A stretch of 64,000 bases of DNA from UBA6168 sp964423205 (lineage in GTDB: Bacteria > Bacteroidota > Bacteroidia > Chitinophagales > Saprospiraceae). Positions 52,234 to 60,787 of the stretch are shown piece after piece. Positions within the stretch are counted from its first letter, which is position 1, and each line of letters opens with the position of its first letter. A model generated the notes under the pieces. That model made no database searches. It worked only from the letters and a program-made list of their open reading frames with translations, and was not told where the DNA came from. The position numbers and the translations under genes were made by a program. Location of the stretch: positions 19,513 to 83,512 of the forward strand of contig CAYRDX010000010.1 of assembly GCA_964423205.1 (NCBI GenBank), in the 5' to 3' direction.

Positions 52234-52277
52234 ATAATGCAGAGTCAATTCTCCACACAAGCAAATTTTTCTCATTA

Positions 52278-52319
52278 AATCAGTGAAATCCGGAAATCCA
52301 TCAAATCCGCGATTCTGAC
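52278..52319 (-). repeat. right inverted repeat of the GxxExxY cassette
   Basis: Ends CAAATCCGCGATTCTGAC; 17 of the outer 18 bp match the left repeat. The epimerase ATG follows 12 bp later. Confidence 0.8.
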
Positions 52320-52330
52320 ATTTTAACGCA

Positions 52331-53476
52331 ATGAACCTCCTCATCACCGGCACCGCAGGCTTTATAGGCTACCATCTGACGAACAGGTTGTTGGAAAGGG
52401 GTGATAGTGTAGTCGGTCTCGACAGCATCAATGATTATTATGCTGTCAATCTGAAATACAGGCGGTTGCAGGATGCGGGAATTTCAGTTGGCCTCCTACG
52501 AAGTGACAAATTGCAGTTGGCAGTGAACAGTCCTCAGCCTGCCCCTTTAGCCCTTCGGGCTTCGGGGTCTGCAGATCAAGGGGAAATTGATTATTGTGAG
52601 GCAGATTATTTTACAAGCAAGAAGTTCCCTAATTACCGTTTCATAAAAGCCAATCTGGAAGACAAAGAGGCAATTGACCGGATTTTCAGTGAAAACAAAT
52701 TCGACACGGTGGTCAACCTTGCAGCACAGGCAGGAGTTAGGTATAGCCTCATTAATCCCAACGCGTACATTCAAAGCAATATAGTTGGCTTTGCCAACAT
52801 ATTGGAAGCTTGCCGTCACCACAGCGTCAAACATCTTGTTTATGCCAGCAGTTCGAGTGTTTACGGCCTTAATGAGGCTATGCCATTCAGCACCTCCGAC
52901 AACGTGGACCACCCGGTATCCCTGTATGCCGCCAGCAAGAAAAGCAACGAACTGATGGCACACACTTACAGCCATTTGTTCGGATTGCCGACTACCGGAT
53001 TGCGCTTTTTCACCGTTTACGGCCCGTGGGGAAGACCCGATATGGCACTTTTCCTTTTCACTAAAGCCATGCTGGAAAACAGGCCCATTGATGTGTACAA
53101 CCACGGAAAGATGGTTCGCGATTTCACCTACATCGACGATATAGTGGAAGGAGTAATCAGAGTGATCGACCATCCGCCAAAAGGCAATAAGAACTGGAGC
53201 GGTAAATCGCCAGATCCCAGCACCTCCAAAGCACCCTATAAAGTGTACAACATCGGCAACAACAATCCCGTGCAATTGATGGACTTCATCAGCGCCATTG
53301 AAAAAGCCCTGGGAAAGAAAGCCGAAATAAATCTGATGCCCATACAGCCCGGTGATGTCCCGGCCACCTGCGCAAACGTCGATGATTTGGTGGAAGACCT
53401 TGGTTATAAACCCCAGACATCGGTGGAATATGGGATTAGGAAGTTTGTGGAATGGTATTCCAGGGATGAGGAATGA
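52331..53476 (+). CDS. UDP-sugar 4-epimerase (extended SDR, CapI/WbpP/TviC-like) with repeat-coded insert
   Basis: The NAD site GTAGFIGYH is at the start, SSSSVYG supplies the catalytic Ser, and YAASK the Tyr and Lys. RFFTVYGPWGRPDMA and DFTYIDDIVEGV are strongly CapI/WbpP-like, so it probably epimerises C4 of UDP-glucuronate or UDP-N-acetyl sugars. Between NLKY and FIKANLEDK this protein has 60 residues where relatives have about 35. The extra part (LAVNSPQPAPLALRASGSAD) is coded by a GTTGGCAG-type repeat and a CCCC...CGGGG hairpin. The frame is kept, so the gene may still work. The tail (SRDEE) is also repeat-coded. Confidence 0.92.
   Translation: MNLLITGTAGFIGYHLTNRLLERGDSVVGLDSINDYYAVNLKYRRLQDAGISVGLLRSDKLQLAVNSPQPAPLALRASGSADQGEIDYCEADYFTSKKFPNYRFIKANLEDKEAIDRIFSENKFDTVVNLAAQAGVRYSLINPNAYIQSNIVGFANILEACRHHSVKHLVYASSSSVYGLNEAMPFSTSDNVDHPVSLYAASKKSNELMAHTYSHLFGLPTTGLRFFTVYGPWGRPDMALFLFTKAMLENRPIDVYNHGKMVRDFTYIDDIVEGVIRVIDHPPKGNKNWSGKSPDPSTSKAPYKVYNIGNNNPVQLMDFISAIEKALGKKAEINLMPIQPGDVPATCANVDDLVEDLGYKPQTSVEYGIRKFVEWYSRDEE
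52510..52580 (+). repeat. repeat module inserted in frame in the epimerase gene
   Basis: Contains GCAGTTGGCAGT (heptamer type) and the nested hairpin CCCC-TTT-AGCCC-TTC-GGGCT-T-CGGGG. On the minus strand it reads hairpin, then GGGGCAGGCTGAG, like the modules at 2067, 25671 and 48371. Confidence 0.75.
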
Positions 53477-53605
53477 GGAATGAGGGATGAGATATGAGAT
53501 ATGAGATATGAGATATGAACTATGAATGATGAATGATGAACTATGAACTATTAGATATGAGATATGAATGTCCAATTAACCGATTAACCAATTAACCAAC
53601 TAACC
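53464..53605. repeat. GGGATGA, ATATGAG and AATTAACC repeat tracts
   Basis: Three families in series: GGGATGAG at the epimerase stop, ATATGAG/ACTATGA heptamers, then AACCAATT octamers that end at the second codon (AAA) of the methyltransferase gene. Confidence 0.85.
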
Positions 53606-54412
53606 AAATATCTCAATCTCGGTTGCGGAGACAGATACCTCGACTCCTGGACGAATGTCGATTTCAGGAAAACAGGTCCTGGAGTTATCGTATACAATCT
53701 GCTGAAGGGCATACCCTACCCTGACGAAAGTTTTGATGCGGTTTACCACTCACACGTTCTGGAGCATTTCAGCAAGGGAGATGCAAAGCGTTTCATTTCG
53801 GAATGTTTCAGAGTCTTAAGAAAAGGTGGAATCATTAGAGTTGTCGTACCAGACCTTGAAATGATAGCCCGTGAGTATCTGCGCAACATGGAAAGAGGAT
53901 TGTCCGGAGAAGCAGGTGCCGAAGCGGATTACGAATGGATAAAGCTGGAAATGTACGACCAGACAGTCCGCAACTTCAGTGGAGGAGATATGGAAACCTA
54001 TTTACGCCAGCCTGTTTTACCCAATGAAGAATATGTGATGAGCAGAATTGGTGAAGAAGGAAAAATACTCAGGGAAATGTATCTCCATCCTTCAACCCGG
54101 AAACTCAAAAACAGAAATCTCAAGGAAAAACTGCTTCAACTTTTCTTTGCCATACCTTTTTTGAAGCGATATTTCATTGGACGTTTCCGCTTGCGTGGGC
54201 AAATCCACCAATGGATGTACGACCGCTACTGCCTCGCTAAACTACTAGAATCGGCGGGCTTTTCTGAAGCCAGGGTAATGACAGCCTTTGAGAGCCAAAT
54301 TCCGGATTGGGCAAATTCTCATTCATTTCTCGATGTGGAAAACGGGAAAGTGCGTAAGCCGGATAGTATGTTTATGGAGGCTTTAAAACCAAGATTGAAA
54401 GAAGCTGTTTAA
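53588..54412 (+). CDS. class I SAM methyltransferase, start codon apparently replaced by a repeat
   Basis: Read from 53606 the sequence is KYLNLGCGDRYLDSWTNVDF, a normal start of a small SAM methyltransferase with motif I LGCG, then DAVYHSHVLEHF and FRVLRKGGIIRVVVPD. The frame is open from 53588 but has no ATG, GTG or TTG until the ATG at 53861, which would remove the whole SAM site. Where ATG should precede AAA-TAT-CTC there is ACC, part of an AACCAACT octamer repeat. An ATT at 53591 is the only near-start. Either a rare start is used or the gene is silent. The rest is intact to 54412. The target is probably a sugar. Confidence 0.82.
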   Translation, partial: PINQLTKYLNLGCGDRYLDSWTNVDFRKTGPGVIVYNLLKGIPYPDESFDAVYHSHVLEHFSKGDAKRFISECFRVLRKGGIIRVVVPDLEMIAREYLRNMERGLSGEAGAEADYEWIKLEMYDQTVRNFSGGDMETYLRQPVLPNEEYVMSRIGEEGKILREMYLHPSTRKLKNRNLKEKLLQLFFAIPFLKRYFIGRFRLRGQIHQWMYDRYCLAKLLESAGFSEARVMTAFESQIPDWANSHSFLDVENGKVRKPDSMFMEALKPRLKEAV

Positions 54413-54418
54413 TCCGGA

Positions 54419-55183
54419 ATGAAATCATTGATCAATTCCATATTAAGAGCAAAAGGTTACAAACTGGTAAAAACCGACAAGTACGGCAATCCAGTGACAC
54501 CGGACATTGTGGACGCTGAATTCCTGGAACTATATGAGTTATGTGCACCATATACCATGACCTCAGTGGAGAGATTATATGCCCTGTATCAGGGATGCAA
54601 ATTTGTTCTCGACCAAAACATTCCTGGCGATTTTGTGGAATGTGGCGTGTGGCGCGGTGGCAGTTCCCTCTTGATGGCAAAAATGCTGGCCAATAGAGGC
54701 ATCCAAAACCGAAAACTTTATCTGTACGATACTTTTGAAGGAATGTCCAATCCGGGCTGTGCGGATGTTGATTTGGAGGGAAAAAAGGCAAAGGACCTGA
54801 TGGACGACAGCGAATCCGATAAAGAAGAATCGGTATGGTGCCTTGCCAGCCTTGAAGATGTCCAAAAAAATATGTCGCTTAGTGGTGTGCAAGCCGAAAA
54901 CCTCGTTTACCAGAAAGGTAAAGTGGAGGACACGATTCCTGCACATATCCCTGAAAAGGAAATCGCATTGCTCCGATTGGACACCGACTGGTATGAATCC
55001 ACCAAACACGAATTAGAGCACCTTTATCCCAAACTCTCCAAAGGCGGGGTGATGATATTGGATGACTACGGTCATTGGCAGGGTTGCAGGAAAGCGGTTG
55101 ACGAATATTTCAAAACAAATGGCAACCCCATTTTACTCAACCGCATAGACTATACCGGCAGAATGGCAGTAAAAATACATTGA
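54419..55183 (+). CDS. TylF/MycF-family sugar O-methyltransferase
   Basis: Macrocin-type O-methyltransferases methylate deoxysugar hydroxyls with SAM and a metal. The 254-residue protein contains GDFVECGVWRGGSS for SAM, YLYDTFEGM, ALLRLDTDWYEST and MILDDYGHWQG with the metal-binding Asp pair. These are the family landmarks. It starts 6 bp after the previous methyltransferase gene and is in the same operon, so methylated sugars are likely in the polymer. The exact hydroxyl cannot be predicted. Confidence 0.9.
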   Translation: MKSLINSILRAKGYKLVKTDKYGNPVTPDIVDAEFLELYELCAPYTMTSVERLYALYQGCKFVLDQNIPGDFVECGVWRGGSSLLMAKMLANRGIQNRKLYLYDTFEGMSNPGCADVDLEGKKAKDLMDDSESDKEESVWCLASLEDVQKNMSLSGVQAENLVYQKGKVEDTIPAHIPEKEIALLRLDTDWYESTKHELEHLYPKLSKGGVMILDDYGHWQGCRKAVDEYFKTNGNPILLNRIDYTGRMAVKIH

Positions 55184-55222
55184 GTACAAACTGCTCATCA
55201 TCACAGCCAGCCGACTGATTCA

Positions 55223-56404
55223 TTGAAAATATTACTGGTCAACAAATCCTGGAAAGGCGGTGCGGCACGAGCCTGTTTGCGTTTGCACCTCGGGTTGCTC
55301 AGCCAGGGTGTGGACAGCAAATTGTTATTTTTGGACAAAGGACCTATTCAGGTTCCTGAAATTCATAGTTTTTACAGCAGCAAAAGCAGGTTGATCATTG
55401 CGAAGATTCAGCATCAGCTCTGGTATCAGCGTGTATGGAAGCGCCTTTTCACACCCAATGTTAACGAAGGTTTTCACCTTCCATACAGTGCGCACAAGTT
55501 GGAAAATCATCCCCTTACAAAATGGGCTGACCTCATCAACCTTCATTGGGTAACCGATTTCATAGACTACACCCGCTTTTTTACAAACATCACGAAACCC
55601 GTTGTTTGGACCCTGCACGATATGGAGGCCTTTAGCGGCGGTTACCATTACGAAATGGATTTCCCGCTGAAAGATTACCGCAAGACTATAGAGCGGAATC
55701 TCAAAGTGAAGCGATATGCCATGAGCAAGAAGCGCATTCATTTTACTGCGCCTTCCGTCTGGCTGAGCAACAAAGTAAAACAGGCCCCCTTTTTCTCGAC
55801 GTTCCCGGCATCTACCATTCCCAATGGATTGGAGACTGACATATTTCGTCCTACAGATAAAACAGAGGCCCGAAAAGCCCTGAACATTCCCCACGACCGC
55901 AAAATATTGCTGTTTGTTGCGGAAAGCACTTCCAATAAAAGAAAAGGCATGCCGGTTTTGTTGGAAACCTTGAGTCAAAAATTACCGGCCAATCCGCTTT
56001 TGGTTACCATTGGCCAACCAATGAAGGCCGATATGAGCGGTTTGGACATACTGCAGTTGGGAAGTATTCATTCCGATTCCCAAATGGCTTTGGCTTATTC
56101 TGCTGCCGACCTGTTTATCATCCCCTCCATGGAAGATAATCTGCCTAACACCGTGATAGAGAGCCTGTCCTGTGGCACTCCGGTCATTGGCTTCAGGACG
56201 GGTGGAATCCCCGAAATGATAAAACAAGGCATCAACGGAATGCTTGCCGATGAAAAGACAGCCGCTTCTTTGAAAATAGCCATTGAGAAAGGACTGACCA
56301 GCGATTATAACGTTCAAACCATTCGACAAGACGCAGTAAGCAGATACGATTTAAAGGTACAGGCAAAAGCTTACTCCCGACTGTTTCAATCCATATTGAA
56401 CTGA
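55223..56404 (+). CDS. GT4-family glycosyltransferase
   Basis: The 393-residue GT-B protein starts at TTG (55223), giving KILLVNKSWKGGAARACLRL, the acceptor-side N-terminal domain with a Gly-rich loop. The C-terminal domain has LFVAESTSNKRKGMPVL-type donor contacts and DLFIIPSMEDNLPNTVIESLSCGTPVIGF, containing the E-x7-E signature of GT4 enzymes. It adds one sugar to the growing repeat unit in the cytoplasm. Donor and acceptor are unknown. Its stop overlaps the next start in a TGATG arrangement, a sign of coupled translation. Confidence 0.92.
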   Translation: MKILLVNKSWKGGAARACLRLHLGLLSQGVDSKLLFLDKGPIQVPEIHSFYSSKSRLIIAKIQHQLWYQRVWKRLFTPNVNEGFHLPYSAHKLENHPLTKWADLINLHWVTDFIDYTRFFTNITKPVVWTLHDMEAFSGGYHYEMDFPLKDYRKTIERNLKVKRYAMSKKRIHFTAPSVWLSNKVKQAPFFSTFPASTIPNGLETDIFRPTDKTEARKALNIPHDRKILLFVAESTSNKRKGMPVLLETLSQKLPANPLLVTIGQPMKADMSGLDILQLGSIHSDSQMALAYSAADLFIIPSMEDNLPNTVIESLSCGTPVIGFRTGGIPEMIKQGINGMLADEKTAASLKIAIEKGLTSDYNVQTIRQDAVSRYDLKVQAKAYSRLFQSILN

Positions 56405-57354
56405 TGAGTAATATGGCTTCCACTACTGTCAGTCAACCTTTGAAGACGCCCATACTTCTCCTGATATTCAACAGGCCGCATACGACCCGGCAGGTTTTTC
56501 AGAAAATCAGGGAGGTTAAACCTCAAAAGCTCTTCGTCGCAGCTGACGGGCCAAGACTATATGTCCCGGCTGATGAAAAAAATTGTGCAGAAACCAGAAG
56601 AATAGTCGGGGAAATAGACTGGGACTGCGAGGTCAAATACCTGTTCAGGAAGGAAAATCTGGGATGTGGCAAAGGTGTCAGCGCTGCCATTAACTGGTTT
56701 TTTGAACAGGTAGAAGAAGGTATTATTTTGGAGGACGACTGTCTGCCCGATGTTTCGTTTTTCAGGTTTTGCGGCGAATTACTGGAAAAATACAGGACTG
56801 ATGACAGGGTCAAACACATTAGCGGGCATTCATTGTTGAACAAACCAGACGGTTATACAGCCTCCTACTTTTTCAGCCATTACTGTACCATTTGGGGCTG
56901 GGCGACGTGGAAAAGGGCCTGGAAATTATATCAATTCAATCTGGCAATAGCCGATATTGACCAACTAAAGGAGAAATACCTGCGTCAAAACAATCGCAGT
57001 CTGAATATAAACGCTCTCGAGTCCTATTTCAGAAAATCAATAAAGCAAAAGGTAGATACCTGGGATTATCAGTGGTTTTATACCGTGGTCAACAACATGG
57101 GTCTTGCTGCCATCCCCATTCAAAGCCTTGTAGAAAACATTGGCTTCGATGAATTTGCCACGCATACCAAAAAAAGAAAAAAACACCTGACGGTAAAGTC
57201 CCACTCAATAGGAAACTCCTTAATCCATCCCGAAAAAGTGGAAGTGGACGAAGATTTAAATCAAAAGATATCCGGCATTCTCTTCCCCGGTTTTTTCTGG
57301 AAAAAGTTCAGGGAAGTCAGGGATTTGGTTCTGGCCTTGATATCTTCCAATTAA
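56404..57354 (+). CDS. GT-A-type glycosyltransferase (GNT-I/GT2-like)
   Basis: The 316-residue protein starts at the ATG in TGATG. The GT-A nucleotide-binding domain is seen in PILLLIFNRPHTTRQVF and KLFVAADGPR, then ENLGCGKGVSAAINWFF, and EEGIILEDDCLPD with a DxD-like metal motif (EDD). SHYCTIWGWATWKRAW follows, a phrase typical of this group of bacterial proteins annotated as nucleotide-diphospho-sugar transferases. A sugar transfer role in repeat-unit assembly is likely; specificity is unknown. Confidence 0.9.
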   Translation: MSNMASTTVSQPLKTPILLLIFNRPHTTRQVFQKIREVKPQKLFVAADGPRLYVPADEKNCAETRRIVGEIDWDCEVKYLFRKENLGCGKGVSAAINWFFEQVEEGIILEDDCLPDVSFFRFCGELLEKYRTDDRVKHISGHSLLNKPDGYTASYFFSHYCTIWGWATWKRAWKLYQFNLAIADIDQLKEKYLRQNNRSLNINALESYFRKSIKQKVDTWDYQWFYTVVNNMGLAAIPIQSLVENIGFDEFATHTKKRKKHLTVKSHSIGNSLIHPEKVEVDEDLNQKISGILFPGFFWKKFREVRDLVLALISSN

Positions 57355-57355
57355 T

Positions 57356-58549
57356 ATGCACATAGCCATACTGGAAATAGACCCTGTCGGCCACTACCCT
57401 CTTGTCGAGTCTATATCCAGGATATACAGTTCCGAAGCTGCAAACGAAGTCAGCATATTTACCAGAGAGCGGGGTTATCATGCTCTTGAAAACATTGCCT
57501 CCAACAATGTCCATTTGTTAATGGCAGATCTTTCAAAAGGCAGCGGTGCATTTTTTGAATCGATAACTGGCTTTGACAGGATTTTTATCCCTACGCTGGA
57601 ACCCAATTCAAGGGCTGCTTTCAGGAGCCTGAAAGCCTTTTTGGCAACTGATTTTGGTTGCCCGGTTTATTTCTTTGTCCACCATATAGACTTCTGGTTC
57701 AGGCAGTCTGTAAAAGAAAATTTTGTTGGTCTTTTCTTCAGAAAGCCAGACATCAGGACCTTCCTGTACCGGCTGAAAGTCAATTTCATGTACCGCCCGA
57801 TCCTTTTGAAAATACGGGACAAGATTATAGGAACAAATGGAAAGCTGGTGATACTGTCGGAAAACCTGAGACCCGAGCTTTCCAAATATGTTGCCCCGGA
57901 ACATATTGAGGTTATACCCTTTTCGGTTTATGGGCCCGGTCTGAAAGATCTAAGTGTCCGGAATGAAAGAATACGAGTTTGTGTGCCGGGATTTTTATGT
58001 TCCCGCCGCAGAAATTACCGGTCTCTGCTGAAATTACTGGATGAAGATGCCACTGGTATTTTCCTGAAACATTTTTGCTGGAACTTCCTGGGAGGGAACG
58101 AGGGAACAGAAGACAGCCTGAAGCTTCTGCGTGAATTTGAAGAAAGAAAAAACAGCGGTTTTGACATCATTTATTACGATACACCACTGCTCAGCATGCA
58201 GGAATACGATGAGGAATTATCCAAAAGCGATATCATCCTTGGCAATATGAATATGGTCACCGGTGCCCTTACGCAATATGGCCACACCAATGAGACCGGA
58301 ATAGTGTTTACCATGATCAAAGCAGGAAAGCCCGGAATTCTTCCTGAGGGCTACCCGCAAAGTGAAGAAATCAAACCTGCCGTGATGACATACCGGGATT
58401 TTCATGAACTGGGCAGATTGCTGAAGGAATTGCACAACAATCCCGAACTGTTGGACCTCTTAAAAGAAAACGCCATAAAGTTTGCAAATAGGTTCCATCC
58501 GGAGAAAATATATGCAAGGCTGGAAAAGCCAACACTCAGGTATGAATAG
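57356..58549 (+). CDS. probable GT-B glycosyltransferase, unclassified
   Basis: A 397-residue protein that starts 2 bp after the previous stop. MHIAILEIDPVGHYPLVESI resembles the N-terminal Rossmann half of GT-B enzymes, and the second half has GFLCSRRRNYRSLLKLL and SDIILGNMNMVTGALTQYGHTNETGI in the donor-binding place, then a C-terminal helix (LGRLLKELHNNPELLDLLKENA, quoted in part). A clear E-x7-E motif is not seen, so it is placed by fold pattern and neighbours. It could be an inactive or distant transferase. Confidence 0.75.
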   Translation: MHIAILEIDPVGHYPLVESISRIYSSEAANEVSIFTRERGYHALENIASNNVHLLMADLSKGSGAFFESITGFDRIFIPTLEPNSRAAFRSLKAFLATDFGCPVYFFVHHIDFWFRQSVKENFVGLFFRKPDIRTFLYRLKVNFMYRPILLKIRDKIIGTNGKLVILSENLRPELSKYVAPEHIEVIPFSVYGPGLKDLSVRNERIRVCVPGFLCSRRRNYRSLLKLLDEDATGIFLKHFCWNFLGGNEGTEDSLKLLREFEERKNSGFDIIYYDTPLLSMQEYDEELSKSDIILGNMNMVTGALTQYGHTNETGIVFTMIKAGKPGILPEGYPQSEEIKPAVMTYRDFHELGRLLKELHNNPELLDLLKENAIKFANRFHPEKIYARLEKPTLRYE

Positions 58550-58579
58550 AATACATGGTTCCCAATTACCTTTAATTAC

Positions 58580-59413
58580 ATGAAGTGTAAAATTTGCCAG
58601 TCCGAATCCCATTTTTTATTTCCCGGAAGGATTTTAGGAGCCTATAACATCAGCTATTTTCAGTGCGAACAGTGCGGTTTTATCGAGACAGAATATCCAT
58701 TTTGGCTAACAGAAGCCCTGGAGCATCCCATTTCCGATCTGGATACAGGGCTGGTTGACAGAAACAGATACTTATCGACCATTGTAGCCAACCTGCTGAA
58801 GCATTACTTTCCCGGAAATCAATTCCTCGACTTTGGTGGAGGTTATGGATTATTCACGAGGATGATGCGCGACAAGGGCTACAATTTTTACAGGTACGAT
58901 CCTTTTTGTCCAAATATTTTCGCCAATCATTTTGACATCAGTGATTTGGAGGAATCTGCCAAGCAGAAGTATGCTGCTATTACTTCATTTGAGGTACTGG
59001 AGCATTTATCGGATCCTGTTGGTGTTCTGGCTGAAATATTTCAATACAGCGATACGCTGATTTGTACGACTGAATTGCAGCCAAAACGTTTGTTGCAAAA
59101 GCAGGAAGATTGGTGGTATTTTTTACCGGAGACGGGCCAGCATATCTCCCTTTACTCTCACGAGTCCATGCTTAGTATGGCTAATAGATTCCATAAACAA
59201 TTCTACTCTGATGGAGTATCCATCCACATCTTTACAGATAAACATCTGAGAAACGACTTGCTGCGTCAGCCCTGGTATCAACGATTGATCAATAAGATGA
59301 GGCCCACCAAAAAAAGTCTGATTCAGGCTGATTATGAATTTGTTCGCAATAAACTGAATCAAAGAAGCCTGACGTCACCCTATTTTGCTCCAAAGGCTGA
59401 TTTAGGAGGTTGA
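58580..59413 (+). CDS. SAM methyltransferase with N-terminal zinc ribbon
   Basis: The 277-residue protein starts MKCKICQSESHFL and has a second CEQCGF pair, giving a C-x2-C...C-x2-C zinc-binding domain (about residues 1-37). The SAM domain has FLDFGGGYGLFTRMMRDKG (motif I), ITSFEVLEHLSDP and a C-terminal region LPETGQHISLYS. The same arrangement is common among polysaccharide and natural-product C- or O-methyltransferases that act on NDP-sugars. It closes the methyltransferase set of the locus (three genes). Confidence 0.9.
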   Translation: MKCKICQSESHFLFPGRILGAYNISYFQCEQCGFIETEYPFWLTEALEHPISDLDTGLVDRNRYLSTIVANLLKHYFPGNQFLDFGGGYGLFTRMMRDKGYNFYRYDPFCPNIFANHFDISDLEESAKQKYAAITSFEVLEHLSDPVGVLAEIFQYSDTLICTTELQPKRLLQKQEDWWYFLPETGQHISLYSHESMLSMANRFHKQFYSDGVSIHIFTDKHLRNDLLRQPWYQRLINKMRPTKKSLIQADYEFVRNKLNQRSLTSPYFAPKADLGG

Positions 59414-59661
59414 GGAGGTTGAGATTGTTTAGGGGTTTAGTCTCATAGTGATTGTATTAAGTATCAGTAATGCAAAAAGTTGGTAAGTTTTGGTTTCATA
59501 CTGCCTCCTTACCCCAGAGGGCGAAACCTGCTTCCAACATGCTGCCCCTTTGGGCAACCGAAATAATATACTTCTGAGTTGACTTTTCAGCATTTACAAT
59601 CCAAAGTGTCTGGCAGTTTAACAGTGAGTACTAATCCTGGATCCTCGAAGCCCTGTCATTT

Positions 59662-60787
59662 ATGAAGGTATTGTACGACGATCAGGTATTCAGTTGGCAA
59701 AAAATTGGCGGCAGTTCCCGCTATTACGCAGAGCTGATCAGAAGGCTAAATCAAATGGAGGGTGTATCTGCCAGGGTATCCATACATTACTCCGATAATA
59801 TTCATTTGAGTNNNNNNNNNNAAAACTTCTGCTTTCCCGCTGAAAACTTTTCCCAGCAATCACCTCAGGCGTTGGGCTTTTAAAGGATCTAAGTTCCTAA
59901 ACAGGCGTTATTCTGTAAAGAGCATTCAAGGGGGCGATTACGATATATTTCATGCCACAGAATACCACCCCTATTTTCTGCAATACAATAGAAAACCTGC
60001 GGCCGTTACGATTTTGGACATGATCCACGAGCGCTTCGCCGGCAGTTATTTCCATTCGGATGTCATTACAACCCAGCGAAAAAAACAAATTTGCCTGGCA
60101 GCAGATATCATCTTTGCGATATCGCAATCCACCAAAAATGATGTCATCGAATTCTTGGACATCGAAGCGGAAAAAATAGTGGTAACCCATTTAAGTGGTG
60201 CCAATGAACAAGGAAAAAACGCCAACTACAAGAGGATAACCGGCCTTCCGGAAGACTATATCCTGTTTGTCGGATACAGGAATGGATATAAAAACTTTGT
60301 CCGTTTTGTACAGGCCTTACAACCCCTTTTATCTGCCAACAAAGACCTTTACCTGTTATGCACGGGACCGGCTTTTACTCCTTCAGAACTCGAATTATTC
60401 ATCAGTTTAAAACTATCCGGGCGGGTTCTCCATTATTTTGCAGTTGACGAGGAATTGTTTGCCTTGTACCATTTTGCCCAACTGTTTGTTTTTCCCAGTG
60501 AATACGAAGGCTTCGGGATTCCTGCCATTGAGGCGATGAGTGTGGGATGCCCAACCCTCTTATCCACCGGAGGTTCCTTACCCGAAATCGGTGCAGAGGC
60601 GGCAATGTACTTCAACCCCCAGGATCAGGAAGAGATGACTCACGTCATATCACGGGTCTTACATTCTGAATCCTTTCGTGAGGAAATGAAACAGAAAGGC
60701 CTGAACCGCGCTGCTGAATTTTCATGGGACAAAACGGTGGAGAAGACTTTGGAGGGATATAGGAGGCTTATGAGGGATGAGGGATGA
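59662..60787 (+). CDS. GT4-family glycosyltransferase, with scaffold gap
   Basis: The N-terminal part before the gap reads MKVLYDDQVFSWQKIGGSSRYYAELIRRL, quoted here as MKVLYDDQVFSWQ then GGSSRYYAELI, a typical GT4 start with a Gly-rich loop. After ten N (59812-59821) the frame resumes at 59822 and runs through HATEYHPYFLQ, GLPEDYILFVGYRNGYKN and LFVFPSEYEGFGIPAIEAM with the E-x7-E motif. The frame before the gap differs because the gap size is arbitrary. The last residues (MRDEG) and stop lie in a GGGATGA repeat. It is the last transferase before the export gene. Confidence 0.9.
59812..59821. other. scaffold gap (10 N) in the glycosyltransferase gene
   Basis: Ten N; flanking sequence belongs to one GT4 gene. 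Confidence 0.95.

Noticed and set aside
52547..53575. 342-codon minus-strand frame opposite the epimerase
   Set aside because: It is the antisense of a clear SDR epimerase and its N-terminus is translated ATATGAG repeat.
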